64,000 nt of DNA from Microbacterium paraoxydans (lineage in GTDB: Bacteria > Actinomycetota > Actinomycetes > Actinomycetales > Microbacteriaceae): positions 558,001 to 622,000 of the forward strand of contig NZ_LT629770.1 of NCBI RefSeq assembly GCF_900105335.1. Direction: 5' to 3'. A program made the position numbers and the translations under genes. Every line of letters starts with the position of its first letter. Position 1 is the stretch's first letter. The notes below the pieces were generated by a model, which saw only the letters and a list, made by a program, of their open reading frames with translations, did no database searches and had not been told where the DNA came from. Below are positions 1 to 9,093 of the stretch, piece by piece.

Positions 1-175
1 GCGGAGCCGTGATCAGCTCCTCGTCCTCCAGCTGCGCCATGTCGTTGCGGATGGTCGCCGCCGAGACGCCGAACGAGTGCCGGTCGACGATGGAACGGCT
101 GCCCACGGGCTCGTGCGTCTCGACGTAGTCCTGCACGATCGCGCGGAGGACCTGCAGCCCTCGCTCTGTGACCAT
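1..175 (-). CDS. hrcA: Heat-inducible transcription repressor HrcA, N-terminus (truncated by window edge)
   Basis: Only the first 58 codons are in the window. The protein starts [14 protein letters not shown] and contains [11 protein letters not shown] and [11 protein letters not shown], the winged-helix DNA-binding start of HrcA. HrcA binds CIRCE operators and represses chaperone genes such as groES/groEL and often its own operon until heat stress. The ATG at 175 is preceded by a GGGAAGGGGAAG ribosome site, and a CIRCE element lies 27 bp upstream, which supports autoregulation. The order hemW-hrcA is typical of actinobacteria; dnaJ would be expected next, beyond the left edge. Confidence 0.93.
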   Translation of the reverse strand, partial: MVTERGLQVLRAIVQDYVETHEPVGSRSIVDRHSFGVSAATIRNDMAQLEDEELITAP

Positions 176-201
176 GGCTTCCCCTTCCCGCCGACCGGAT
201 G

Positions 202-228
202 CTGGCACTCTGCTGCCCTGAGTGCCAA
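202..228. promoter_or_regulatory. CIRCE operator upstream of hrcA
   Basis: An inverted repeat CTGGCACTC - 9 bp - GAGTGCCAA matches the CIRCE consensus TTAGCACTC-N9-GAGTGCTAA with few changes. It sits just upstream of the hrcA start, where the HrcA repressor is expected to bind and control its own transcription. Spacing is exactly nine bases. Confidence 0.92.
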
Positions 229-284
229 TCCTACCTCCTGCGACCGGGAGATCTCCGAAGGCGGGGCAGCGCCTGTGGAGCCGC

Positions 285-1502
285 TCAATCCGTCAGTTCG
301 CGCACGACGGCGTCGGCGAGGAGGCGGCCCCGGAGCGTGAGCTGCACGCGCCCGCGGATCGCCGCCGCCGCGTCGATGAGCCCGTCGGCGATGAGGCCGG
401 CGATGCGGTCCCTGTTCTGCTCCGGGACGTCGGTCACTGCGATCCCCTCACGGATGCGGCTGAGGAGGAGGATGCGCTCCAGGGTCCGCGCCTCCGGGTC
501 CGGACGTTCGCGCCCTGCCGCCGGCGAGGACGAGGCGGCCAGCCGCTGCGCGTAGGCGGCGGGATGCTTGACGTTCCACCATCGGAGGCCGGCGACGTGG
601 CTGTGGGCGCCGGGGCCGAAGCCCCACCAGTCGCTCCCCCGCCAGTACGCGAGGTTGTGGCGCGACCGCTGCCCCTCGCTGCGAGCCCAGTTGCTGACCT
701 CGTACCACTCGAACCCGGCGGCGGCGAGGCGCTCGTCCGCCAGCTCGTACATGTCCGCCTGCAGGTCGTCGTCCGGAGTCGGCACCTCACCGCGACGGAT
801 CTGTCGCGCGAGCTTCGTGCCGTCCTCGATGATGAGGGCATACGCGGAGACGTGGTCGGACTCCAGGGCGAGGGCGGCGTCGAGCGAGGCCTCCCAGTCG
901 GCGAGACTCTCCCCCGGTGCACCGTAGATGAGGTCGACGCTGACCGCGAGTCCTGCCTCCTTCGCCGCGGCGACGGCGGTACGCACGTTCTCGGGCCGGT
1001 GCGTCCGGTCGAGCGCGGCGAGGACGTGCGGAACGGCGGACTGCATGCCGATGGACAGCCTCGTGACCCCCGCCCCGGCGAGGATTCGTGCGACCTCCGG
1101 GGTCACGGTGTCGGGATTGGCCTCGACCGTGACCTCGGCGCCCGGTGCGAGTCCGAACGCCGCGGTGGCCGCTCCCAGCATGCGGGCGAGGTCTCCCGCG
1201 GGAAGCAGCGTGGGCGTGCCGCCGCCGAAGAAGACGGTGTCCATCGGGCGCAGCGCTCCGGCCTCATCCAGGACGGTACGCGCGAGGGCGATCTCGCCGA
1301 TGAGGGTGGACGCGTAGTCCTCCTGCTTCGCCCCGCGGAGCTCACCGGACGTGTACGTGTTGAAGTCGCAGTAGCCGCAGCGCACCCGGCAGAACGGGAT
1401 GTGCAGGTAGGCGGAGAACGGCGTCTCGGCGGAGATCGGAAGGTCTGCGGGGAGCCGCCCGTCCGCGGGCGCCGGATCCCCGAGCGGAAGTGGTCCCGCC
1501 AT
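285..1502 (-). CDS. hemW: Radical SAM heme chaperone HemW (HemN-like)
   Basis: About 405 residues. The N-terminal part has [15 protein letters not shown], in which the CxxxCxxC triad binds the radical-SAM 4Fe-4S cluster; [10 protein letters not shown] and SIGMQS follow, and a HemN C-terminal region closes the protein. HemW delivers heme to target proteins; it is a paralogue of, but not equivalent to, the coproporphyrinogen oxidase HemN. The ATG at 1502 is preferred to the GTG three bases before it. It overlaps the stop of the DUF1990 gene (TGATG), so the two are probably translated together. hrcA lies directly downstream. Confidence 0.93.
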   Translation of the reverse strand: MAGPLPLGDPAPADGRLPADLPISAETPFSAYLHIPFCRVRCGYCDFNTYTSGELRGAKQEDYASTLIGEIALARTVLDEAGALRPMDTVFFGGGTPTLLPAGDLARMLGAATAAFGLAPGAEVTVEANPDTVTPEVARILAGAGVTRLSIGMQSAVPHVLAALDRTHRPENVRTAVAAAKEAGLAVSVDLIYGAPGESLADWEASLDAALALESDHVSAYALIIEDGTKLARQIRRGEVPTPDDDLQADMYELADERLAAAGFEWYEVSNWARSEGQRSRHNLAYWRGSDWWGFGPGAHSHVAGLRWWNVKHPAAYAQRLAASSSPAAGRERPDPEARTLERILLLSRIREGIAVTDVPEQNRDRIAGLIADGLIDAAAAIRGRVQLTLRGRLLADAVVRELTD

Positions 1503-2155
1503 CACACCGGGGTCGCGTAGAGCGGGGAGATCGCGCGGAGGTAGCGCGCGAAGAGCTCGCGACGGCGGCGCTTCATCAGTGCGGGAACGAGACGGTAGAG
1601 CAGCGTGTTCGGGGCGTCGAAGGCGCGGACCGTGAACCAGACCTCGTCGTTGTCCTCTCGCCAGTCCACGTCGAACGACTCCTCGCCGCTCACGACGGAG
1701 CCCCCGACCGTGCCCAGCACGAAGCCGATCCGCCGGGTCTCCTCGGTGACGGAGATCACGCGCAGCTCCGAGTCAGCGCGCATCCCACCCACTCGGCCGC
1801 TCAGGCGCAGCGTCATGCCCGCGCCCACGAAGGGCACCCCCTCCGCGTCATACCGCGGCTCCACGTCGCGCTTGCTCGGTGCGATGGGGTTGCCCTCGGC
1901 ATCGAAGCTCACGCCGGCGTACGCGGGGCCGGGAGCAGGGCGGACGTCTTCCACCGACAGCCCGGCCGCACGCTGCGCCGTCCAGGACAGCAGGGCTTCG
2001 CCGGCCGTCTGGAATCGCTCCTCGCCGCTCCCGATCCGCCAGGATTCCTCCGCCGGGATGCTGCGCTCCGGCGGGTACTGCATCAGATCGGGGGCGTGGG
2101 TCGCACCCACGGCCGCATAGTCCACCGTGTCGTCTCGGAAAGTCCCGCGCCGCAT
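1502..2155 (-). CDS. DUF1990 family protein
   Basis: About 217 residues. It starts [17 protein letters not shown] and contains [13 protein letters not shown] and a C-terminal [20 protein letters not shown], all characteristic of the DUF1990 family found across actinobacteria. The biochemical role is unknown. No signal peptide or membrane segment is evident. The start at 2155 gives the usual family N-terminus; a longer frame to 2191 adds 12 unlikely residues. It shares a TGATG junction with hemW. Confidence 0.85.
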   Translation of the reverse strand: MRRGTFRDDTVDYAAVGATHAPDLMQYPPERSIPAEESWRIGSGEERFQTAGEALLSWTAQRAAGLSVEDVRPAPGPAYAGVSFDAEGNPIAPSKRDVEPRYDAEGVPFVGAGMTLRLSGRVGGMRADSELRVISVTEETRRIGFVLGTVGGSVVSGEESFDVDWREDNDEVWFTVRAFDAPNTLLYRLVPALMKRRRRELFARYLRAISPLYATPV

Positions 2156-2230
2156 GAGTTCCAGCCTACTTCGGGTTCCCTGAGCGAACACCCCCCGCGC
2201 CGCACGCCGTCACATCCCCCGGCGTCGACC

Positions 2231-2492
2231 GGGTCCCTGAGCCTGTCGAAGGGTGGGTCCCTGAGCCTGTCGAAGGGTGGATCCCTGAGCCTGTCGAAGA
2301 GTGGATCCCTGAGCCTGTCGAAGGGTGGGTCCCTGAGCTTGTCGAAGGGTGGGTCCCTGAGCCTGTCGAAGAGTGGGTCCCTGAGCCTGTCGAAGAGTGG
2401 GTCCCTGAGCCTGTCGAAGGGTGGGTCCCTGAGCTTGTCGAAGGGTGGGTCCCTGAGCTTGTCGAAGGGTGGGTCCCTGAGCTTGTCGAAGG
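2231..2492. repeat. Tandem array, 11 copies of a 24-bp unit
   Basis: The unit is GGGTCCCTGAGCYTGTCGAAG followed by GGT or AGT. Ten complete units and one partial unit run head to tail without spacers, with a few positions varying (GGATCC for GGGTCC, C or T in GAGCYTG). The core CTGAGCYTGTCGAAG is, from memory, a widespread intergenic repeat in high-GC bacteria. Because 24 is a multiple of three, several frames stay open through the array; these are not taken as genes. It fills most of the 387-bp gap between the DUF1990 and GIY-YIG genes. Confidence 0.97.
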
Positions 2493-2542
2493 AATCGCCC
2501 ATGCCCCGGGAAACCCGCACACACCTCCACCATGATGGCCGG

Positions 2543-2869
2543 ATGCCATGGACCTACATCCTCGAATGCCGTGACGGCAGCTTCTACACGGGCAGCACGA
2601 ACGGCGACCTCGAAGCCCGCATCTGGGAGCACAACTACGACGACGCGTTCGCCGCCATCCATACGCGCCACCGGAGACCGGTCTCGCTGGTCTACGCGGA
2701 GCACTTCGACACCGTCGACGCGGCCTTCTTCCGGGAGAAGCAGATCCAGGGATGGAGTCGTCGGAAGAAGATGGCGTTGATCGAGAATCGGTGGGAGGAC
2801 CTTCCGTCGTTGTCGAGGTCGTACAGTGCGCTTCGACAAGCTCAGCGACCCAGCGCGGACGGACCCTGA
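2543..2869 (+). CDS. GIY-YIG nuclease family protein (UPF0213/YhbQ-like)
   Basis: About 108 residues, a single GIY-YIG domain. [19 protein letters not shown] carries the YIL...YTG version of the signature, EARIWEHN carries the conserved arginine, and [14 protein letters not shown] carries the expected metal-binding glutamate. Such stand-alone proteins are putative DNA endonucleases with unclear cellular roles. The ATG at 2543 is the family's usual start; an upstream in-frame ATG at 2501 is possible. The last ~13 residues ([13 protein letters not shown]) are encoded by the first unit of the following repeat, so the native C-terminus seems to have been replaced. Confidence 0.85.
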   Translation: MPWTYILECRDGSFYTGSTNGDLEARIWEHNYDDAFAAIHTRHRRPVSLVYAEHFDTVDAAFFREKQIQGWSRRKKMALIENRWEDLPSLSRSYSALRQAQRPSADGP

Positions 2870-3000
2870 GAACCGCGCGTTTCGACACGCTCAGCGACCC
2901 AGCGCGGACGGACCCTGAGAACCGCGCGTTTCGACACGCTCAGCGACCCAGCGCGGACGGACCCGCTTCGACAAGCTCAGCGACCCAGCGTGGACCGACA
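2831..3000. repeat. Direct repeats with 49-bp spacing, related to the 24-bp array
   Basis: TTCGACA followed by A/C, GCTCAGCGACCCAGCG and YGGAC recurs at 2832, 2881 and 2930 with a 49-bp period, then again at 2967. A degenerate end (GACAGGCTCAGCGGG) overlaps the edge of lepA. The core TTCGACAMGCTCAG is the reverse complement of the core in the 2231-2492 array, so the two arrays face each other around the GIY-YIG gene. The 5' end overlaps the last codons of that gene. Confidence 0.9.
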
Positions 3001-3017
3001 GGCTCAGCGGGAGCGGG

Positions 3018-4886
3018 CTACTTCTTGTCCTTGGTCTCGACGTCGCCGGAGAGCGCGGCGATGAACGCCTCCTGCGGAACCTCGACGCGGCCCACCATCT
3101 TCATGCGCTTCTTGCCCTCCTTCTGCTTCTCGAGGAGCTTGCGCTTACGGGTGATGTCACCGCCGTAGCACTTGGCGAGCACGTCCTTACGGATCGCGCG
3201 GATCGTCTCGCGGGCGATGATGCGGGCACCGATCGCGGCCTGGATCGGCACCTCGAACTGCTGGCGAGGGATGAGCTTGCGCAGCCGCTCCGCCATCATC
3301 GTGCCGTAGGCGTAGGCCTTGTCCCGGTGCACGATCGAGCTGAACGCGTCGACCTTCTCGCCCTGCAGGAGGATGTCGACCTTGACCAGGTCGGCCTCCT
3401 GCTGCCCCGACGGCTCGTAGTCCAGGGACGCGTAGCCCTGCGTCTTTGACTTGAGCTGGTCGAAGAAGTCGAACACGATCTCGCCGAGCGGCATGTTGTA
3501 GCGCAGCTCGACGCGCTCTTCGGAGAAGTACTCCATGCCCAGCAGCGTGCCGCGCCGCGACTGGCTCAGCTCCATGACGGTGCCGACGTAGTCCTTGGGC
3601 AGCAGGATCGCCGCCTTCACCATCGGCTCCGACACCGAGCCGATACGGCCGTCGGGGTACTCGCTCGGGTTCGTCACGGTCACCGTCTCGCCGGTGTCGC
3701 TCGTCACGACCTCGTAGATCACGCTCGGGGCGGTGGTGATGAGGTCGAGGCCGAACTCCCGCGAAAGACGCTCGGTCACGATCTCCAGGTGCAGCAGGCC
3801 GAGGAACCCGCAGCGGAACCCGAAGCCGAGCGCCACGGAGGTCTCCGGCTCGTACTGCAGCGAGGCGTCGGAGAGCTTGAGCTTGTCCAGCGCCTCGCGC
3901 AGTTCGGCGTAGTCGCTGCCGTCGATCGGGTAGATGCCCGAGAAGACCATCGGCTTGGGGTCCGTGTAGCCGGGAAGCGCCTCCGCCGCGGGCTTGCGGG
4001 CGTTCGTGATCGTGTCGCCGACCTTCGACTGCCGCACATCCTTCACGCCGGTGATGAGGTAGCCCACCTCGCCGACGCCGAGCCCCTTGGTCGGAGTGGG
4101 CTCCGGGCTCGACACGCCGACCTCGAGGGCCTCGTGGTTCGCGCCGGTGGACATCATCTGGATCCGCTCGCGGGGCGAGAGGCTGCCGTCGACCATCCGC
4201 ACGTAGGTGACCACGCCGCGGTAGGCGTCGTACACGGAGTCGAAGATCATGGCCCGCGCGGGTGCGTCCGCGTCGCCCACGGGTGCCGGGATCTCCTCGA
4301 CGATCCGGTCGAGGAGATCCTCGACGCCCATGCCGGTCTTCCCCGAGACACGCAGCACGTCCTCCGGCTTGCCCCCGATGAGAGAGGCCAGCTCCTTCGC
4401 GTACTTCTCGGGGTCGGCGGCGGGCAGGTCGATCTTGTTGAGGACGGGGATGATGTGGAGGTCGTTCTCCAGCGCGAGGTAGAGGTTGGCCAGCGTCTGG
4501 GCCTCGATGCCCTGCGCCGCGTCGACGAGCAGAATGGCACCCTCGCACGCGGCCAGCGACCGGGAGACCTCGTACGTGAAGTCGACGTGACCGGGGGTGT
4601 CGATCATGTTGAGCGCGAACACCTCGTCCGGGCCCTGCGCCTGCCCCAGAGCCCACGGCATCCGCACCGCCTGGCTCTTGATCGTGATGCCGCGCTCCCG
4701 CTCGATGTCCATCCGGTCGAGGTACTGGGCGCGCATGTCCCGCTCCGCGACCACGCCGGTGATCTGGAGCATGCGGTCGGCCAGGGTCGACTTGCCGTGG
4801 TCGATGTGGGCGATGATGCAGAAGTTACGGATCTGCGCAGCCGGCGTCGCGGCAGGCTGAAGCGGGGTGAGAGCGCGTGGGGACAT
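3018..4886 (-). CDS. lepA: Elongation factor 4 (LepA), ribosome back-translocase GTPase
   Basis: 622 residues, slightly longer than the usual ~600. G motifs are clear: AHIDHGKS (G1), RGITIKS (G2), DTPGH (G3) and NKIDLP (G4). The EF-G-like domains and the LepA-specific C-terminal region ([19 protein letters not shown]) follow. LepA acts on stalled or mispositioned ribosomes at the membrane/cytoplasm. Ahead of the ATG at 4886 a TAGAAT -10-like box (4896-4901) leaves a very short leader. Just before DTPGH the stretch [11 protein letters not shown] appears a few residues longer than the family norm and matches the peptide encoded by the local repeat. Confidence 0.97.
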   Translation of the reverse strand: MSPRALTPLQPAATPAAQIRNFCIIAHIDHGKSTLADRMLQITGVVAERDMRAQYLDRMDIERERGITIKSQAVRMPWALGQAQGPDEVFALNMIDTPGHVDFTYEVSRSLAACEGAILLVDAAQGIEAQTLANLYLALENDLHIIPVLNKIDLPAADPEKYAKELASLIGGKPEDVLRVSGKTGMGVEDLLDRIVEEIPAPVGDADAPARAMIFDSVYDAYRGVVTYVRMVDGSLSPRERIQMMSTGANHEALEVGVSSPEPTPTKGLGVGEVGYLITGVKDVRQSKVGDTITNARKPAAEALPGYTDPKPMVFSGIYPIDGSDYAELREALDKLKLSDASLQYEPETSVALGFGFRCGFLGLLHLEIVTERLSREFGLDLITTAPSVIYEVVTSDTGETVTVTNPSEYPDGRIGSVSEPMVKAAILLPKDYVGTVMELSQSRRGTLLGMEYFSEERVELRYNMPLGEIVFDFFDQLKSKTQGYASLDYEPSGQQEADLVKVDILLQGEKVDAFSSIVHRDKAYAYGTMMAERLRKLIPRQQFEVPIQAAIGARIIARETIRAIRKDVLAKCYGGDITRKRKLLEKQKEGKKRMKMVGRVEVPQEAFIAALSGDVETKDKK

Positions 4887-5047
4887 GTCCCGTCGATTCT
4901 ACGGTGAGGGTCCTCATAATCCCCATTCGTGCGTATCGGTGATAGTCTCCCGAAGTTGCCCGGGATCAATCCGTGACACCGGATCCCGTAAGCGATACGA
5001 CTCCGTCACAGACTCCGTGAGGGCTGTCGCGTCGCGCGGAACGGCGG

Positions 5048-6112
5048 ATGAAACCCGATCATCCGCCCGGCTCAGCGTTGCGTCGGCAGACCCCGAGCGC
5101 GTCTGGAGAAGAGAAAGACAAATCCCCCTTGATCAAGTACCTCGCGCGCCGTGCCCTCGGCTGGCTGCTCATGATCGTGGTCGCGACGAACCTCACCTAC
5201 TTCCTCGCGTGGGGCTTCCTCGATCCGCGCAGCAACTACGTGGGTCGTCGCCCTCCGCTCAGTCCTGAGCAGATCGACAACGTCCTCATCCCCCGCAACC
5301 TGAGCGACACAGTCCCACTGATCGAACGGTGGTGGAACTGGTTCTCGGGGATTCTGCTGCGATGGGACTGGGGCGTCAGCCCGACGGGGCAGTCGGTGAA
5401 CGAGCAGGTCGCCTATCGCATGTGGGTCAGCGCCGAGCTCGTCCTCGGCGCCACGATCATCGCCGCCGTGCTCGGCGTCTGGCTGGGCGTGTACACCGCC
5501 TCTCGTCAGTACAAGCTCGCCGACCGCATCGGCCAGGCGACCTCGATCATCACGATGAACATCAACATCATCGTGGCGGGTCTCGCCGTGGTACTCCTCG
5601 CCATCGCCCTCAACGAGGCGACCGGCGTGCGCATCTTCTACGTCACCGGCTCCTCCAGTCCCGGGGTCACCGGCTTCTTCCCCACGATCGTCGATGCGCT
5701 CCAGCACGTCACCCTGCCGACCATCGCTCTGGTGCTGGTCGGTTACGCCCAGTATCACTTCCTTCAGCGCTCCCTGCTGCTCGACAACATCAACGCCGAT
5801 TACGTCCGCACGGCTCGCGCCAAGGGGCTCACGAAGGCCCAGGCGATCCGGAAGCACGCGCTCCGCACGTCCCTCATCCCGGTCGCCACCCAGGTCGCCT
5901 TCACGATCCCGACGATCTTCACCGGCGCGATCCTGACGGAGACGATCTTCGCCTGGCAGGGCATGGGGCGCTACTTCCTCGACACCATCAACCAGAACGA
6001 CATCAACGGTGTCGTGGCGGTCGCCGCGTTCGGCGCCGTTCTGACCGCGATCGGCGCCGTGCTGGCGGACATCATCGTGGTCATCCTCGACCCGCGAGTG
6101 AGGGTGAGCTGA
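5048..6112 (+). CDS. Peptide/oligopeptide ABC transporter permease (DppB/OppB type)
   Basis: 354 residues with an N-terminal membrane segment (GWLLMIVVATNLTYFLAW), several more membrane helices, and the EAA loop region (YVRTARAKGLTKAQAIRKHALR) that contacts the ATPase. It forms one half of the channel of a peptide-type importer. The first 27 residues look like a linker, so the true start may be the TTG at 5129 (L-IKYLARRALGW); the evidence is not decisive because the GGAGAAGAG site is about 16 bp from it. First gene of a four-gene operon, 2 bp from the second permease. Confidence 0.93.
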   Translation: MKPDHPPGSALRRQTPSASGEEKDKSPLIKYLARRALGWLLMIVVATNLTYFLAWGFLDPRSNYVGRRPPLSPEQIDNVLIPRNLSDTVPLIERWWNWFSGILLRWDWGVSPTGQSVNEQVAYRMWVSAELVLGATIIAAVLGVWLGVYTASRQYKLADRIGQATSIITMNINIIVAGLAVVLLAIALNEATGVRIFYVTGSSSPGVTGFFPTIVDALQHVTLPTIALVLVGYAQYHFLQRSLLLDNINADYVRTARAKGLTKAQAIRKHALRTSLIPVATQVAFTIPTIFTGAILTETIFAWQGMGRYFLDTINQNDINGVVAVAAFGAVLTAIGAVLADIIVVILDPRVRVS

Positions 6113-6114
6113 AA

Positions 6115-7035
6115 ATGACCACGGAAATGATCGATCCCCTCGTCGAGCCGCCCGTCGGGCCTCCGCAGCCCGCCGACAAGTCGCTCTCGAAGTGGACGTT
6201 GTACACGCGCCGGTTCCTGCGCAACAAGCCCGCTGTCGGCGGCATCATCGTGCTGTTCGTCCTGATCCTCTTCGCGACGCTCGGACCGTTGCTGTCGCGC
6301 TACGCGGTGAATGACATGGACTTCCTGGCATTGAGCTCGCCCCCGTCGGCCGACCACTGGTTCGGGACCAACGGCGCCGGGAACGACACGTACACGCAGA
6401 CCGCTGTCGGTCTGCAGCGCTCGCTCATGATCGCCATCACCGTCTCGCTCGGCACGACGATCCTCTCGGCACTCGTCGGCACGGCCGCCGCCTACTTCGG
6501 CGGCTGGTTCGAGCGCATCGCTCTTCTGGTGATCCACTTCATGATGGTCGTCCCGACCTTCCTCATCCTGTCGGTCGTCTCGAATGACTCCGGCGGCGTC
6601 TGGTGGGTCATCGCCCTGGTGATGATCTTCGTCGGATGGTTCTTCCCCGCGCGCATCATCTGGACGATGGCGCTGTCGCTCCGCGAACGCGAGTACGTGC
6701 AGGCTGCGCGCTACATGGGGGTCCGTGGCGGACGCATCGTCCTGCGGCATCTGGTCCCCAACATCGGATCACTGCTGGTGATCAACTTCACCCTGGGCAT
6801 CGTCGCCGCCGTGACCACCGAGACCGGTCTGTCGTTCATCGGCTTCGGCGTCAAGATCCCCGATGTCTCCCTCGGCTCCCTGATCGGCGAGGGCAGCACG
6901 ACCATCACGAGCTCGCCGTGGCTGTTCTACTTCCCGGCCCTCGTCCTCACTCTGCTCACCGTGTCGATGGCACTCATCGCCGACGGTCTGCGTGATGCCC
7001 TCGATCCCACCTCGGCTGCTGGAGGCCGCGCATGA
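6115..7035 (+). CDS. Peptide/oligopeptide ABC transporter permease (DppC/OppC type)
   Basis: 306 residues. The N-terminal cytoplasmic stretch is followed by a membrane helix (VGGIIVLFVLILFATLGP), the OppC-type periplasmic-side segment (HWFGTNGAGNDTYTQ) and the permease domain with EAA loop (EYVQAARYMGVRGGRIVLRH). It pairs with the preceding permease. The ATG at 6115 follows the upstream stop by 2 bp; the frame is open much further upstream but that part only shadows the first permease. Its stop overlaps the ATPase start (ATGA). Confidence 0.94.
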   Translation: MTTEMIDPLVEPPVGPPQPADKSLSKWTLYTRRFLRNKPAVGGIIVLFVLILFATLGPLLSRYAVNDMDFLALSSPPSADHWFGTNGAGNDTYTQTAVGLQRSLMIAITVSLGTTILSALVGTAAAYFGGWFERIALLVIHFMMVVPTFLILSVVSNDSGGVWWVIALVMIFVGWFFPARIIWTMALSLREREYVQAARYMGVRGGRIVLRHLVPNIGSLLVINFTLGIVAAVTTETGLSFIGFGVKIPDVSLGSLIGEGSTTITSSPWLFYFPALVLTLLTVSMALIADGLRDALDPTSAAGGRA

Positions 7036-8960
7036 GCCCCATCCTCTCCGTCCGCGACCTCAACGTCAGCTTCGCCTCTGAGGCCGGCCGTGTCCACGCC
7101 GTCCGCGGCGTCTCCTTCGACCTCGAGGCCGGGAAGACCCTCGGCATCGTCGGAGAGTCCGGGTCGGGCAAGTCGGTCACCTCCCTGGCGGTGATGGGCC
7201 TGCTCGACGAGAACGCCAAGGTGTCGGGCTCGATCATGTTCGACGGCCAGGAGCTGATCGGCAAGACGGACGCGCAGCTCTCCACGATCCGCGGCAACGG
7301 CCTGTCGATGATCTTCCAGGACCCGCTGACCTCGCTGACCCCCGTGTACACGATCGGCACGCAGCTGATCGAGGCGTTGACCGTGCACCGCAACATGAGC
7401 GGCAAAGAGGCCAACGCCCGGGCCATCGACCTCCTCAAGCTCGTCGGGATCCCGGAGCCGGAGAAGCGCATGAAGGCCTTCCCCCACGAGTTCTCCGGAG
7501 GCATGCGCCAGCGCGTCGTCATCGCCATCGCGATGGCGAACGACCCCAAGCTGATCATCGCCGACGAGCCGACCACTGCTCTGGACGTGACGATTCAGGC
7601 ACAGATCCTGGACCTCATCGAGAAGGCACAGGACGAGACCGGCGCGGCCGTGATGATGATCACGCATGACATGGGTGTCGTGGCCCGCACCGCCGACGAC
7701 GTCATGGTCATGTACGCGGGCAAGCCCGTCGAGCAGGCCCCGGTCAGGGAGCTGTTCCACAAGACCCGGATGCCCTACTCGATCGGACTCCTCGGCGCCA
7801 TCCCGCGCGTGGACAAGGCCGAGAAGGAGCCTCTGACCCCGATCAAGGGCAACCCGCCCCTGCTCATCGACCTGCCCGATGCGTGCCCGTTCGCGGACCG
7901 CTGCCCCATCGTGATCGACGCCTGCCGCGCGAAGGAGCCGGAGCTTCTCCCCGTTCACACGGGAGGCGTGTCAGAACACCGTGCGGCCTGCATCCGGGCG
8001 GACGAGATCGAGGATGGCGGCATGCTCGGCGGGCTACCGGTGTACCCCGTGCGCGAGGTCCCCGAGAGCGACCTCACGCGCCTTCCCCGCGAGGAGCGGC
8101 CGATCACGCTCGAGGTGAAGAACCTCACCAAGACGTTCCCCCTTCTGAAGGGGGCGTTCCTCAAGCGCAAGGTCGGTGAGGTCCACGCGATCAAGGGGAT
8201 CAGCTTCGACGTGCGCGAGGGCGAGACGATGGCCATCGTCGGCGAGTCCGGCTCCGGCAAGACGACGACGCTGCTGCAGATCATGGACATGGTCAAGCAG
8301 ACCGAGGGCGACATCGTGATCGCCGGCACGAGTGTCAACGACATCCGCAGCCACAAGGTCGAGCGCGCTCTGCGTCGCGACATCCAGATCGTGTTCCAGG
8401 ACCCGATGGGTGCTCTGGATCCTCGCCTGACCGTCGCCGACATCATCGCAGAGCCGCTTCTCGCGATCGGAACGCCGAGCGCCGAGGTGCACCGTCGTGT
8501 CGGTGAGCTGATGGATCTCGTCGGCCTCAATCCGGCGCATCGCGATCGCTTCCCCCAGGCGTTCTCGGGTGGTCAGCGACAGCGCATCGGCATCGCCCGC
8601 GCGCTGTCGACGAACCCCAAGATCGTCGTTCTCGACGAGCCGGTCTCCGCGCTCGACGTGTCGATCCAGGCCGGCGTGATCAATCTCCTCGATGAGCTCA
8701 AGGTCAAGCTCGGGCTGTCGTACCTCTTCGTGGCGCACGACCTCTCCGTCGTCCGCCACATCGCCGATCGGGTCGCCGTGATGTACCTCGGTGATTTCGT
8801 CGAGCACGGCGATGTCGACGAGGTGTTCGACAATCCGCAGCACCCGTACACCAAGGCTCTGCTCTCGGCGATCCCGGTCCCCGACCCGGATATCGAGCGC
8901 ACGCGGCAGCGCGTCGTGTTCGATCCCGACACGGTCAGCACGAAGCCGGCGACGGTCTGA
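7032..8960 (+). CDS. Fused double ATPase of peptide ABC transporter (DppD-DppF type)
   Basis: 642 residues holding two complete nucleotide-binding domains. Domain 1 has Walker A GESGSGKS near residue 45, signature FSGGMRQRVVIA and Walker B LIIADEP. Domain 2 has Walker A GESGSGKTTT near 410, signature FSGGQRQRIGIA and Walker B IVVLDEP. Each is followed by the oligopeptide/dipeptide C-terminal extension, the first with CPFADRCP. It powers import through the two upstream permeases. The GGAGG at 7021 and the 4-nt overlap with the preceding gene fix the start. Confidence 0.95.
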   Translation: MSPILSVRDLNVSFASEAGRVHAVRGVSFDLEAGKTLGIVGESGSGKSVTSLAVMGLLDENAKVSGSIMFDGQELIGKTDAQLSTIRGNGLSMIFQDPLTSLTPVYTIGTQLIEALTVHRNMSGKEANARAIDLLKLVGIPEPEKRMKAFPHEFSGGMRQRVVIAIAMANDPKLIIADEPTTALDVTIQAQILDLIEKAQDETGAAVMMITHDMGVVARTADDVMVMYAGKPVEQAPVRELFHKTRMPYSIGLLGAIPRVDKAEKEPLTPIKGNPPLLIDLPDACPFADRCPIVIDACRAKEPELLPVHTGGVSEHRAACIRADEIEDGGMLGGLPVYPVREVPESDLTRLPREERPITLEVKNLTKTFPLLKGAFLKRKVGEVHAIKGISFDVREGETMAIVGESGSGKTTTLLQIMDMVKQTEGDIVIAGTSVNDIRSHKVERALRRDIQIVFQDPMGALDPRLTVADIIAEPLLAIGTPSAEVHRRVGELMDLVGLNPAHRDRFPQAFSGGQRQRIGIARALSTNPKIVVLDEPVSALDVSIQAGVINLLDELKVKLGLSYLFVAHDLSVVRHIADRVAVMYLGDFVEHGDVDEVFDNPQHPYTKALLSAIPVPDPDIERTRQRVVFDPDTVSTKPATV

Positions 8961-9093
8961 CACGGGCACGGCCGGGGCCGAGAGTGGTCACCGTCCGATA
9001 ACGGTTAGGCGCCATTCACCGCACGGCGGCGTACCGGTATGAGGCTCGAACTATTCTTCCCTTTATGACACGCCGTAAGGCGAAAGGAGCACC

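Noticed and set aside
2231-2492. CRISPR array
   Set aside because: Units are directly adjacent with no unique spacers, and no cas genes are nearby.
2083-2520. Protein with FDRLRDPP octapeptide repeats on the minus strand
   Set aside because: The repeats arise because the 24-bp unit is divisible by three; other frames are equally open and none has a convincing start or flanking coding sequence.
5329-6114. Upstream extension of the second permease gene
   Set aside because: This part of the open frame is an out-of-phase reading of the first permease; the ATG at 6115 gives the usual protein start.
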